From Ciona intestinalis (lineage: Eukaryota > Chordata > Ascidiacea > Phlebobranchia > Cionidae), in contig NC_020168.2 in the NCBI RefSeq assembly GCF_000224145.3, positions 2,694,080 through 2,758,079 of the forward strand: 64,000 nucleotides of DNA. Reading direction: 5' to 3'. This document shows positions 33,958 to 44,650 of the stretch, one piece after another; positions within the stretch are counted from its first letter, which is position 1; the number at the start of each line of letters is the position of its first letter. Position numbers and translations under genes: made by a program. The notes beneath the pieces were generated by a model, which saw only the letters and a program-made list of their open reading frames with translations, was not told where the DNA came from and did not search any database.

Positions 33958-34114
33958 TTACGTTCTGTAGTCGCCAATAATACTGTGTCATGCGGTACTA
34001 TCTTTTTCGAAGGTTGACATGTCTTGATATTCACACAGCATAACTGGCTGCCTGACCATGAAACTGCTACATAGGTAAAAAAGGAAGGGTTGTATAAAAG
34101 TGTATACTGTGGAA

Positions 34115-34969
34115 ATGGCTATGACAAACAACTTGCGTTTTGTGTCGCGTTTAAAAGCCTTTCGGTGTTTTGAACCGATTACAAGATTAAATAGAAACGT
34201 CGGTACTCAAAATGCGAATCCTGAAATCACGCACTTTGGGTTTAAAAATGTAACTGTAAAGGAAAAACCTAAGAAAGTGAATGAAGTTTTTGACAGAGTG
34301 GCGGGAAATTACGACTTAATGAATGACGTCATGAGCGCTGGAATACACAGGTTGTGGAAAGATCGACTCATCACCGTTTTAAACCCTTGTGACAAAACTA
34401 AACTTTTGGATTGCGCAGGGGGGACAGGGGACATTTCTTTTCGCTTCATCAAAAGGGTCAAACTACAGCATGATTGTCCTGAACCGAATGTAACTGTGTG
34501 TGATATAAACCCAAATATGCTGGAAGTTGGCAAGCGACGAGCAGAGACTCAAAACTTACATTTAAAGTGGGTTTGTTGCAGTGCAGATGATCTTTGCTTC
34601 CCTGGCGCCTCATTTAATGCATACACAATTGCTTTTGGAATTCGTAACTGCACACACATTGATAAAGTACTAAAAGAAGCTTATAGGGTATTGGAACCTG
34701 GAGGAAGGTTCTTGTGCCTGGAGTTCAGTGAGGTTGAAAACCCCTACCTTAGAAACTTGTACAATACATACTCTTTCCAAGTGATACCTGTGATGGGTGA
34801 AGTCATTTCTGGAGATTGGAAATCTTATCAGTATCTTGCTGAGAGCATCCGGAAATTTCCCTCAAGAAGTCAGTTTTCTCAAATGATGCGAGATGCTGGC
34901 TTTCAAAATGTTTCGTGTGAGAGTTTAACCTTTGGTGTATGTTCCATTCATTCAGGCTTCAAACTGTAA
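34115..34969 (+). CDS. COQ5: 2-methoxy-6-polyprenyl-1,4-benzoquinol methylase, COQ5
   Basis: Mitochondrial SAM-dependent C-methyltransferase of ubiquinone synthesis, working in the CoQ synthome on the inner membrane. A single exon encodes 284 residues (human COQ5 is 327). I start at the ATG at 34115; an upstream in-frame GTG at 34100 is not a normal eukaryotic start, and a second ATG follows at 34121. The N-terminus is basic and lacks acidic residues for ~18 positions, as in a mitochondrial presequence. Visible family motifs are YDLMNDVMSAGIHRLW (66-81, UbiE/COQ5 signature 1), the SAM-binding LLDCAGGTGD (about 97-106) and RVLEPGGRFLCLEFSE (signature 2). The C-terminus GVCSIHSGFKL is typical. 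A polyadenylation signal follows at 35080. PSMB3 starts ~310 bases downstream on the same strand. Confidence 0.96.
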   Translation: MAMTNNLRFVSRLKAFRCFEPITRLNRNVGTQNANPEITHFGFKNVTVKEKPKKVNEVFDRVAGNYDLMNDVMSAGIHRLWKDRLITVLNPCDKTKLLDCAGGTGDISFRFIKRVKLQHDCPEPNVTVCDINPNMLEVGKRRAETQNLHLKWVCCSADDLCFPGASFNAYTIAFGIRNCTHIDKVLKEAYRVLEPGGRFLCLEFSEVENPYLRNLYNTYSFQVIPVMGEVISGDWKSYQYLAESIRKFPSRSQFSQMMRDAGFQNVSCESLTFGVCSIHSGFKL

Positions 34970-35079
34970 GATGAATGCTGCTGTAATGCAAATATAGGTT
35001 TTGGAAATTTTAGACACAATGTGCTTAAAACAAAAATATTTTATGGTTATGCTTAAGCATACTGTTTAATACATGAAAG

Positions 35080-35085
35080 AATAAA
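35080..35085 (+). terminator. AATAAA polyadenylation signal, COQ5
   Basis: Canonical hexamer ~110 bases after the COQ5 stop and ~140 bases before the acceptor-like site of PSMB3. Confidence 0.6.
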
Positions 35086-35193
35086 TGTAATACATACCAT
35101 ATGTTAAAGAAAGGAACACTGATAGACTTTGAATTTTGCGATTTGTGGTTATTTTATTATTGTTTAAAAAGAACCCATAACCATTAGCTTATA

Positions 35194-35227
35194 ATTTCTT
35201 CTTTCACTTTCCAATTCACAATTTCAG
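35194..35227 (+). promoter_or_regulatory. Acceptor-like pyrimidine tract and AG upstream of PSMB3
   Basis: TTTCTTCTTTCACTTTCC, then CACAATTTCAG, ends 50 bases before the PSMB3 ATG. No donor for an ordinary intron is obvious between the COQ5 stop and this site. Ciona is known to use spliced-leader trans-splicing and operons, so this may be a trans-splice acceptor. A cis-spliced 5' untranslated exon is the alternative. Confidence 0.45.
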
Positions 35228-35277
35228 GAATTTAAGTAAATTTTCGATAAGATAGGCAATAGCAAAAACAATACAAA

Positions 35278-35895
35278 ATGTCTATTATGTCCTACAATGG
35301 GGGTGCGGTGGTGGCAATGAAAGGGAAAAATTGTGTTGCCATTGCTTCCGATCTCAGATTTGGTATTCAAGCACAAACTGTTGGAATGGATTTTGAGAAA
35401 ATTTTCCCAATGAGTGAACGTTTATACATTGGGTTGACTGGGCTAGCTACTGATGTTCAAACTGTTTCACAGCGCTTGCAGTTTCAGCTGAAACTGTACG
35501 AACTCAGAGAGAACCGTCAGATCTCGCCGAAAACGTTTCTGAGCGTTGTCTCGAACTTGCTTTACGAGAAGAGATTTGGTCCCTATTTTATTGAACCTGT
35601 GATCGCTGGGTTGGATCCAAAGACAAAAGAACCATTCATTGCATCGTGTGATCTCATTGGGTGTCCAATGGAACCTGAAGATTTTGTGGTGACTGGCACA
35701 TGTGCTATTCAGATGTACGGCATGTGTGAAGCTCTCTGGCGCCCTGATATGGAACCAGATGATCTGTTTGAGTGTGTCTCTCAAGCCCTGCTTAACTCTG
35801 TTGATAGGGATGCAGGTTCTGGTTGGGGGGCAGTGGTACACATCATTGAAGCAGACAAAGTTACGACCCGAAGGTTGAAAGCAAGAATGGATTAA
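35278..35895 (+). CDS. PSMB3: Proteasome subunit beta type-3 (PSMB3)
   Basis: Non-catalytic beta3 subunit of the 20S proteasome core. A single exon gives 205 residues, the same length as human PSMB3. The N-terminus [16 protein letters not shown] has no propeptide or catalytic Thr1, as expected for beta3. Other matches are [39 protein letters not shown] and the C-terminal [17 protein letters not shown]. It sits between COQ5 and MBIP on one strand, with ~300 base gaps either side. Confidence 0.98.
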   Translation: MSIMSYNGGAVVAMKGKNCVAIASDLRFGIQAQTVGMDFEKIFPMSERLYIGLTGLATDVQTVSQRLQFQLKLYELRENRQISPKTFLSVVSNLLYEKRFGPYFIEPVIAGLDPKTKEPFIASCDLIGCPMEPEDFVVTGTCAIQMYGMCEALWRPDMEPDDLFECVSQALLNSVDRDAGSGWGAVVHIIEADKVTTRRLKARMD

Positions 35896-36130
35896 ATGAA
35901 CATCTGTTTCATGATAAGAGAGAATTTCGAAGTAGAAGAAAGTTCAGCAACAAATCTGTTTTCGGATTTTGACTCTGTTATAAAATGGTTAAATGTTTTG
36001 ATGTCATGTGCTTGTGTAATGTGTCACATATTCATTTTTTCTAGATTAAAATATTTCCAAATTGTTTCCAACGCTGTTGTGTAACATGTTATACAATGCT
36101 AAATTATACATGTGTATCGCATCACTCAAC

Positions 36131-36153
36131 ATTAAATCTTTTTGCATACTTAG
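36131..36153 (+). promoter_or_regulatory. Acceptor-like site upstream of MBIP
   Basis: CTTTTTGCATACTTAG ends 50 bases before the MBIP ATG, the same spacing as the site upstream of PSMB3. An ATTAAA at 36045 could be the PSMB3 polyadenylation signal. It is a candidate trans-splice acceptor. Confidence 0.35.
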
Positions 36154-36202
36154 ATAATTTGGTAGAGAAATATAATTTGTTGTTAACTTGTTACAATATA
36201 CA

Positions 36203-38063
36203 ATGGATATGAATGTAGATGAGACAACAGTTGCTGGAAATATGGCTGGTGTTTTGCAATGCATTAAAACTTTTATAACACAGGTAGGAGGTAGGAGCAC
36301 AATTATTTTGTGGTTTAGTCGTTTGTGTTTAAATTAAGTTTAGGCAAAATTCGTCTCAACTTACAGTCTATATAGACTCTACACAGTAACTCTTGTAGAA
36401 ACTGCTTAGTGTTATAACTAATAAATGAATTTGTATGTTTGATAATATATGGCCTACTTGGTGTTAAAGACTATTTTCTTTTTAAAATTAATCTACCAGT
36501 CAGGTCTACCACAAGATTGCATCAATACAAGCACATGTTTATTTCAAGAACAAGAAAATTTCTTTGACAATTTGGAACACTTAGTTTCGTCATTACAGGT
36601 AGGAAGAAGTTGTATTTCAAGACAAAAAACGACCCCATAAAGTAGATACACCTATACTATACTGCAGTACACACCATGAAAAAGAAATGAATACATAAAA
36701 TTACTCTTCTATTTAAAAGTACTCTCCTCCTTTCAACAGGGCGTTCTTGATCGGAAAACAATGAACAGAAAAATTAAAAATGAAGTTGTTAATGTGAAAC
36801 CTGCACTGGATCCTGAACTGGTTCAAATAACTGCCTCAAAAAACGAGGTATGCTCATTAAAGTTATTCCTTCTTTATTTTGTGGTAGTCTGTAAAACTAA
36901 TAATTTCTTGTTTTTTTTGTTCCAGCTTGATAAAAGAATTGTTTTTTTTTGTTCCAGCTTGATAAAAGAATTGCTGCATTTATATCTCAAGCTCAAAATT
37001 TAGTCGATGAGCAAAATATACATGAGTTTGCATACGATTCAAAAGTCAATTTGTAAGTTTTTTCTGAACCTAAAGTTTGTACAACTGAATGGTGTTTAAC
37101 AGAGAAAAAGAGGATAATGAACAATATGGCTGTGCAAGGACGAATGCTTTGTACAGAAGGCCAGCAAATCGCATGCATATGCATGGTGGGTTACTTTTAA
37201 ACATTTAATAAGTCCTTATAGATCTTGTTTTGGGTACCAAGGTTTTTAAGACAGAAAAAACTGTTGTTATTTTCCATGCAATGCATGCATATATATACCT
37301 GTACTTTAGCCTCTAGAATATTTGTAGGTTTTGATTTGAGTAGCAAGGTTGTAAAGAAAATACTGTTATTATTTTCCAAACATATATATATAACACACAC
37401 ATATATATAAACCTCATACCTGTAACTGTATTTTCAGTGAGTCGTGTTGAAAATCAAGAAGGTCCACAAATGCAAATTGACTCCCAAGGAAACTGGCACG
37501 CTTCAAACATCAAACCAGAATCAACTTTTGGTCATAAAATTCCCCGTGGTGTGCAAGAAAGATTTGTTAATTTAGAAAACCATGTCGGAATAAAGTCTGG
37601 TAGGTGTTGCAATGTTTATTTGGTGTAAAAAACGGTAGACAGGTTTCTAGCTGTATGACTTACAATAATTGGAGAAAAAGGGTTAACTGGGTGATTTCTT
37701 GATTATTCTGAAGCAAAGTACATATTTATTAGAACTACAACATGGTTTTACTTATCATCTTACACTTTCTCAATTATTCTAGAGCAAAAATTATTTTTAT
37801 TGGAACTAATACATAGTTTTACTTTGCATTTTTCTTGTGTAACAGAGAAGGTTCCGATGGATGTTTACGAGCGTTTAAAGAAACTTGAAGAAAGAGTTTT
37901 AGAGTTAGAGGCAACATCTCCGGAATATTTTGAAAGTCATCAAGTCTCTTCTGAGAGAAGTCGGAACCCAAGTAGAGATGAAAACCAGTTCAGTCTGGAT
38001 GAGATTGATGATAGGATTCGATATCTTAAACAAAAATTGCTGAAAAGCGATAAGTTGCCATGA
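36203..38063 (+). CDS. MBIP: MAP3K12-binding inhibitory protein 1 (MBIP), 7 exons
   Basis: In vertebrates MBIP inhibits the DLK (MAP3K12)/JNK route and is a subunit of the ATAC histone acetyltransferase complex. Exons 36203-36283, 36500-36598, 36740-36847, 36958-37052, 37103-37185, 37438-37599 and 37846-38063 join in phase to 281 residues (human MBIP is ~344). Recognisable parts are EKEDNEQYGCARTNALYRRP, as in MBIP (EKEDNxxYGCARTxA), and the C-terminal coiled coil MDVYERLKKLEERVLELEA followed by TSPEYF. A second short helix (SLDEIDDRIRYLKQKLL) ends the protein. The 3' splice site of the fourth exon is duplicated 32 bases upstream. Polyadenylation signals follow at 38189 and 38209. CDKAL1 converges from the other strand ~225 bases away. 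Confidence 0.92.
36911..36973 (+). repeat. Tandem duplication of a 3' splice site in MBIP
   Basis: A 32-base unit (poly-T, GTTCCAG, then CTTGATAAAAGAATTG) is present twice. Each copy has pyrimidine tract, AG and the first 16 exon bases. Because 32 is not a multiple of three, using the upstream AG (ending at 36925) would shift the frame. The downstream AG (ending at 36957) keeps the protein. Confidence 0.9.
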
Positions 38064-38208
38064 AGACGAGGGTTAATGATGTGGCTGTGTATTGTCCCAC
38101 AGAAGATTGTCGGCAGCTTTCTTTGAACCTGTACAGTGTAACTGTGATTTTAGACATAGATGGCAAACAGAATGTTGCTTAATGCAGAAATAAACAACTC
38201 TGATTTAC

Positions 38209-38214
38209 AATAAA
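38209..38214 (+). terminator. AATAAA polyadenylation signals, MBIP
   Basis: AATAAA at 38209-38214 with another at 38189-38194, both within 155 bases of the MBIP stop. The MBIP 3' end probably comes very close to the convergent CDKAL1 3' end. Confidence 0.55.
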
Positions 38215-38288
38215 ATCTTTTATGTTGCAGTTGAATAGTTATGGCAGCAATGATGGTTTAACATAACCAGCAACAAAACGATACCATA

Positions 38289-41200
38289 TTAAACAAACCA
38301 CTTCATGATAAAATAAAACACAATTGCGAATAAAACAACAAAAAATTTATGATTGTTCATTAAATAAGTTGATAAATTTGGCACAGCTCTTGTCTCATTT
38401 GCCTCCTGCAAAAAATAAGTATTAGTAATAGTCCATTCGGCATAAAATATATAGTTACCTTTAACTTTACATTTACATTGTCACCTGAAACGCAACCCAG
38501 TGGAACTGGTTGCACTGTGACTGGAGTTACAGGAACACTTGAATCTATTCGCTTGCCCTTAAGAAAGTGTTTACCTAAACATAAGAGAAGATTAGAATAA
38601 TTACCTTTGGCAAGATTTTACAACTTCATATAGAAGTCAGGGATAGGATTTTATTTTTAATTTCTTTAGTCTCCATACTTATGAAATTCCGTACTATAGA
38701 AGTGAGGTTTTACAACTTTGGATTTGAGCCAAAGTTGGCTTAACACCCCAAAACCTGGTACGTTTTAGCATGAAAGCACTCACACTAGAATTTGCTGAAT
38801 ACCCCAAAACACGGTAAATTTTTAGAACTTTTTCAACACAAACTTTCTATCACTTTTATGTGTATTCACTAACTTTCAATCTTTCATCACTTATTTACTT
38901 TTAAACTGTGAATTTTTAACCAACTTTTAATCTTTCATCATCTATTTAGTTTTTTTTTACTATAAAACATTAAAAATTAGTGAATTTTCATCATAAGCGT
39001 CCTGACCTGTCTCCACAATCTCCACCTCAAACATCTTTCCCGTGAGATCTTCATCCATTGGAATAAGTACTTGTTCATAATATTTATTGTGTCCGACATA
39101 ATGTATCTGATCATGGGCAATCTCAGTCACAAGAACTTTCTGTATTTTTCCAAGTTGGTGACCGTATGGTTCATATGATCTGAACAACTCAGATAAACGT
39201 TTTGTTCGCTTTTTTATCTGGAATACATTGAAAAATAAAAACCTGAATTACCGCACTAAATAACAAAAAAGTCTAACGTTTTGTTTCCCTTTTTGTCTGA
39301 AACACATCATTAAAATACAAAAAACATAATTAGCACACTAAATAACAGTAAAAATACTTAGAAACTGCAATTATAATAGTGGTAATAACAGGTAAGCAGT
39401 TCTTTTCATTGATATTTTAAAATTTTTGTTTCACCTCTTGTCTATGGATTTGTGGCATTCTTGCAGCGGGAGTTCCGGGTCTCGGGAAAAACTGATTGAT
39501 GAACAGACTCGGAAATTTGTATTTTTCGCACAAAGTCATGGTGTCTTCAAAATCCTAGGAACAAAAATTAAGAGATTTTGTCTATCTACTATTGTATTAA
39601 ACATTATTGTGTGGATTCTAACAGTAATCTGCCATACGTAGTTGAAACAAGGTTTTGTAAAAAAAAAGGTATATACGGGGTAACTGTATAACAGAAAAAA
39701 ATCATTTAAAAAAACTAGTAAATTTGTTACATAAAATCATAATATAAAATTCATACATAACAAAGTGTGGTTTAGGAAACACAGAACTTTATTTTGCAAC
39801 ATATTTTCAGCTATATCAAAATCAATATAATACACTGTTTACCTCATCTGTTTCTGTTGGAAACCCACATATGATATCTGTTGCTATTGATATTCCAGGC
39901 ACGCTTGCCCTCAATGTATCCACAACCAGTTCAAAATCAGAGGCAGTGTATTCTCTCCTCATTTCATGCAATGTTTGGTCAGAACCGGATTGAACTGGTA
40001 CATGCAGGAATGAGTACACATTTGGGTGATTGAGAATTTTACCCATTTCCTAAAATATAAATATTTCTATGGTTAAAGAAATGAGGTTGAAAAATTAAAG
40101 TAAAAGCTGTCTAAAAATAGTATATACAAAATAATGAATTTTATTTTTTGGTGTATTATCATATTTAAACCATGTAAGATATCCAATGAAAGGTTATACT
40201 TTAAATAAAACATCACATAAGAACTTAAACGTGAAAAAAATCAAAAGTTTTTACTTGGCTTTGCAGATTAGTATAATGGATTAAAACTTATTTATAAGTT
40301 TAACAGTACACACATTAGGTATGTATTAGCTAAACTTTCCAATACTTGAAGTGTGTAAGACATATGCTATAGAAAGTAAAAAAATTTATAAACAAAACAT
40401 ATTTTGTCTGGTGACGTGGCTCATGGTTGGGGCACTTGCTTTTAGCGCAAGAGCCAGAGGTCACAGGTTCAAGTTTCGATGCTGTTACCATTGTGAGAAT
40501 AAGTAAGTTATATTTGTGGGTGGGGAAAGGCGGGACACCTTTTAATTCTTTTTTCTCGTCTTATTTGGCAGTAAACAAAGAACATTCAAAGAATTATTAA
40601 ACTGAATGCTCACCACTCTATAGACCGTTGTCAACTGCTTAAAACAAGATTAGATTATGTGCTAAATGTATTCTGTCTTCCTCCACCCTTCTACATACTC
40701 GTTTATTTTTATAAGTTAAAATATTTGAGCAATACCTCTAAAGCTGCTGATACCATTGTATGTATTATGAATATATATGTTTATTCATAATTCATATGCT
40801 AAAATATTTGAGCAATAAATACCTCTAAGTGATCAAGTATATACGGTGGGTTGGTCATCCCAACTCTAAGCATACAACCAACAGGAATTACTTTGACCAA
40901 CTCCCACAGTAATTCAGGTAGTGAGGTTCCAATGTCACGACCATAAGCACCAGTGTCTTCACTTGTCAACCATATCTCTACTACACCCTCTGTGTTGTTT
41001 TATATATGGAGACATTAAACATATATTCACAACATAAATATTGGAAAAACTGGTTGTCAGATTGTAATTAAAAAATACAGGACACATTTTTTAAACTAAT
41101 AATACAGTACTGTGGGGCAAAATCGGACACCTTTAGCACATATTATCTAAATATCCTGATTATTTTTAAAACGAAAAACAACGGTCTACGGGGGCGTAAC

Positions 41201-44200
41201 CGCGCAAGGATATGGTTTTATAATTGTTTTAATATTCTTTATTTACTACCATCTTTCCTCACCCTACTATAAGCAATCTGTATTTTTACCGACACTGTAT
41301 CTGTATACATTAGATATGGATTAGATACATACTGTTATGATCGTAAAATCAATAGCAATTATTAATTCAAGAAAATTTCAATTTTGAGTTGTTACATAAA
41401 CCGTTCAAATAAAAGTTACTATAAAACTTACATCTCTATTAATTAGTAATTACTGGTAGAATATTTCACATTAAAAACAAGTTATTGGTTTAGCTTACCT
41501 CCAAAGGATTGAATAGCGCGCTGTACGATCTCTGCAACAGGATAACTACCCAAGTTACCACGAGCGTGCTTTGTCTTACAATATGTGCATGAGTTGAGAC
41601 ACCTTGGTAAAGAACAGATAAAACTTTGTTTACTGTAAATATTAAGTGAGGGCTTACCCAGTGTTGATGCTGATTATTTCAATGAAAGGATTTCTTCGGA
41701 TTTTCGGAAGGTCAAGTGACGCCCCTCCAATTTTTCTTCCGTTTTCCTTTTTCTGTTTCAACAAACGAACTGTGTTTCCTGTTGAAGAATATTTTGTTTT
41801 AAAACTGAAAGCGAAATTTTTTACTTCTGCAGTTTGGTATAAACATAAACAGTCATTATAAGTTTAACAGCACATATTAGGTATCAGCTAAAGTTTTCTA
41901 TCCCTGAAGTGTGTAAGACTTACGCTACAGAAAGTAAAAAAACATAAACAAAACATATTTTGTCTGGTGACAAGGCCCATGGTTAGCGCACTTGCTTTTA
42001 GCCCAGAGCCAGAGGTTACAGGTTCGAGTCTCACTGCTGTTACCATAGCGAGAATAAAAGCTATATTCATGTTTGTATTTGGTGAATTTATATAATTTGG
42101 TGAATTTATATTTGGCTAAGCTACTATTTCATAAAAACTTGTATAAAATTACACATCTATATTTTTCTCCATAAATATTTTAAACAGACAGCAAAAAAAG
42201 ATTATTGTTTGCCACTCTGGGTATATAAACTGTTTGTAATTTGAAAGAATTTCTTAAACAAAACACCCAGAAACAAGTTTAATAAAATAACACCAATATT
42301 GCATGGATACACTGGTAGTCTGGCTTAACGAGCAGTTTTGCTGTACAAGAGCTCATACTTGGACTTGCATGCCCTAATCTTTGAGAAAAGCATATTCCTA
42401 CTGGAGTTAACCAACTTAACACAATAACATGTGGTCTGATAACCACTTGAACAGTCTGGTCATGTACAAGAGTAGAGCTACCTTTCAATGTTTCTTCAAC
42501 CACTTCAACAACTCGATCAATTTGTTGAACACCGATGATTGAAAGCCCCTGAATATAACTTTGTTTCGGTGCTCCTTGCGATACGCAACCAGCCAATACA
42601 ACTTGCTTGTTCAAACTTTGTGCTTTGCTGCAAAATTGGTGTTGGTTAAGGTCTTGAGAACAGAATAGAATAACTTACAGTTTGAACGCCTGTATGTTAC
42701 TAAACATAGACACAAAACACAGTGTCTGTGGTGATGTAAACAAAATAAATAAATTGTTATTAAACAAAAAAGTATTATGTATATAAATATATGGAGAAAT
42801 GTATGTGGTCAATGTCTTGAGAACACAACAGAACACAATAACTCAAAGTCTGTATGCCTGTATAACAAACATAGACACAAAAAGAGTGGCCGTGGACCCA
42901 TGGTAATGTACAAAAAACAAAGTGATTGTTAAATATACCAAAAACATTATATTTTAACTAAAATTTGTTTTATAATTAATCTACATTGCCAGCATATCTT
43001 CTATTCATTCATCACATAAGTGAAAACTATATTGACATCAAGAGATCAATTTCAATGTTGTGACAATGTATAGTATTGTAGTGAAATAAATACCTGATCA
43101 TGTTTCGAAAGTGATCTTCTGCTGGGTTTTTAACTGTGCAGCTGTTCAACAACCATAAGTCAGCGTTGTCACCGTTTTCTGCAAATACAAAATTCAACAT
43201 TAAAGTATATATTATGTATAAATATCTTTAAATATAATATTATGAATAAAAATATAGACAAATAGAAATATGTTTCTGTTACTTCTGCTACCAGGCATCG
43301 TATAAATATTATATTAGTGGCTCATCTGGTAAAAAAAGGTAGTGTACATCCAACGTTTCGTCTGTCATACGGCGAGACTTCATCAGGGAATGAAACGCAA
43401 CAGTATCAAGCAATAACAATCAAGCGAAAAGCAGAAAAAAGGGGGGTGGGAAAAAGCCGATATTAGTGTGATAAGGGCACTGTAAAGAGGAGATAGTGGG
43501 AAGGGCAAAAGCGCACGCTTTAGTCACGTGAAAAATCGAAAACGGAATAAGTTATATAAGGTTGTTGTAAACTGTGGGGAAATAGAAATATGTTTAAATG
43601 TAAGGTTGAATATGATCTTTTTTCTGGTACATAACATCAGAGATCACTATGACAGAAAACAAGTTAATTATAAACAAATTACGTATATATTCGGCACTTG
43701 ACAGGATGGCTAATAGACTTAACTCTGCCTTTTACCCAGAGTGGTTTTAAAATAATGTGTGTGTATATATATATATATAGACTATAGTTTAATAACTAAA
43801 TATAACTTAGAAAAAAGGTATATTTACACAAAAAACTGTGATATGCGCTTAAATTTTTACGAACAATATTATTTTACACTAGTATAGGTAAACACTGTTG
43901 TAAATAACTTCTGTAACTTGTGTTAAGTATCACCTTACCTGTAACAACATTGTATCCATAAGAAGCTAACTGGCCAGCCATGTACTCAGAATCGGATGAG
44001 TTATGCGTGCAGCCCCATGTTTTCACAAAGATTGTTTGTGTGGCTGGAATATTGCTGTGTAAAAAAAATTGGCAAACTCAAAAAAATGTGAAGGAATCAT
44101 AATAATACTTATTAATCTGTATAAGTGTATAAATGTCATATTTTGAAAACATACTGGATGAGTGAATTAGTCTAGTTTACTTTATGAACATTTAAACCTA

Positions 44201-44650
44201 TTCAACTTTTTATAATAATAATTTATAACAATAACTATAAATTAATTAAGTTACGGCGGCAAAGATTAAAAAAATATTTTAAATAAAAAGACAGTTTATA
44301 GTAACAAAACAACAGTTGTTAAAACACACTTAAAGTTAAAAACATATCTACATTTAGCTGGTAGAAAGTAAGTGTGGTCCCTACACCCAGCAGACAAACA
44401 AGCCACAGCAAAGTTCGTGACTAATGTAATTAATATACAGTTTAAACTAGTGTTGTTAAGTAAATTTAGTAGCCTACCTCTGAATTGTATCATCTTCCAA
44501 TTCAACCCCTAAAACCTTCTGAATTTTTGTTTTTTGATTTCTCTTGCTACGAAGCACAACACCCGTGTCTAGAAGTGGCCTCGCTGTGTTGACATCTTGT
44601 GTTACGATGTCTTCGATGTCATCCAGGTAAGATGTACAAGCAGAAGGCAT
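38289..44650 (-). CDS. CDKAL1: CDKAL1 tRNA-Lys methylthiotransferase, 12 exons
   Basis: Radical-SAM enzyme that converts t6A37 to ms2t6A37 in cytosolic tRNA-Lys(UUU); anchored in the ER membrane by its C-terminus. Exons: 44478-44650, 43939-44054, 43094-43178, 42482-42627, 41658-41778, 41499-41602, 40823-40989, 39843-40049, 39435-39554, 39007-39217, 38459-38574, 38289-38405; 560 residues in continuous phase (human 579). The N-terminus [16 protein letters not shown] resembles the vertebrate start. The MTTase domain has the three cluster cysteines in [24 protein letters not shown] and VLAGCVSQG. The radical-SAM motif is CLNSCTYC (Cys 215/219/222), followed by [27 protein letters not shown] and [14 protein letters not shown]. 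The TRAM domain spans about 405-475. A hydrophobic tail anchor spans about 543-558. Its introns hold two MITEs, two tRNA-like repeats and one 304 bp insertion. Confidence 0.97.
40304..40510 (+). repeat. tRNA-like repeat, copy 1
   Basis: About 115 bases of AT-rich leader lead into a tRNA-like segment from GTGACGTGGCTCATGGTTGG to GATGCTGTTACCA. The anticodon-like arm is CTTGC-TTTTAGC-GCAAG, a good 5 bp stem with a 7-base loop whose central triplet would be TTA. The T arm is poor. The same unit recurs at 41858-42068, leader included, so it is a dispersed repeat and not a tRNA gene. Confidence 0.65.
40517..40693 (-). mobile_element. MITE copy in CDKAL1 intron
   Basis: Left end GTGGGTGGGGAAAGGCGGGA, interior TTTGGCAGTAAACAAAGAAC, right end TCTGTCTTCCTCCACCCTTC. 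It directly follows a tRNA-like repeat. Confidence 0.82.
41107..41271 (+). mobile_element. Internally shortened MITE copy in CDKAL1 intron
   Basis: Left end TACTGTGGGGCAAAATCGGA, interior TTTAGCACATATTATC, right end ATCTTTCCTCACCCTACTAT. About 35 bases are missing before the right terminus. Confidence 0.78.
41858..42068 (+). repeat. tRNA-like repeat, copy 2
   Basis: Second copy of the unit at 40304-40510, ~1.55 kb away in the same orientation. Here the acceptor arms pair better: GGTGACA at the 5' side with TGTTACC plus A at the 3' side. The T-arm has GGTTCGAGTCTC. The anticodon stem is broken (CTTGC versus CCAGA), so a working tRNA is unlikely. The shared leader includes GAAGTGTGTAAGAC and AACAAAACATATTTTGTCTG. 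Confidence 0.65.
43276..43579 (-). mobile_element. 304 bp insertion with 16 bp target duplication and hammerhead-like core
   Basis: Flanked by a perfect 16-base direct repeat (AAATAGAAATATGTTT at 43260-43275 and 43580-43595), as expected for a target-site duplication. The minus strand at 43355-43386 reads CTGATGA, a short hairpin, then GAAAC and GTTGG, the catalytic-core arrangement of hammerhead ribozymes found in Penelope-like elements and small 'retrozyme' repeats. No reverse transcriptase frame is present. It lies in a CDKAL1 intron in the sense direction. It is probably a non-autonomous or truncated Penelope-type element. Confidence 0.6.
43355..43386 (-). ncRNA. Candidate hammerhead ribozyme core
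   Basis: CTGATGA is followed by GTCT and, after an 11-base loop, AGAC (a 4 bp stem II), then GAAA. Downstream, ACGT could pair with ATGT around a TGG loop (stem III with one G-U pair), which would put cleavage after GTA. Against it: one extra A lies between CTGATGA and stem II, and I find no convincing stem I. It may be a degenerate or inactive motif. Confidence 0.35.

Noticed and set aside
34100-34114. GTG start that would add five codons to COQ5
   Set aside because: Eukaryotic initiation at GTG is rare, and an ATG follows at 34115 with a plausible mitochondrial presequence.
38459-38574. Shorter CDKAL1 exon ending at 38485 (donor GTGACA)
   Set aside because: The resulting phase makes the final exon hit a stop immediately; the donor at 38459 keeps frame and gives the expected tail anchor.
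41966-42046. Functional tRNA gene in CDKAL1 intron
   Set aside because: The acceptor arm pairs, but the anticodon stem does not, and the whole unit with its leader is a repeat also found 1.55 kb away.
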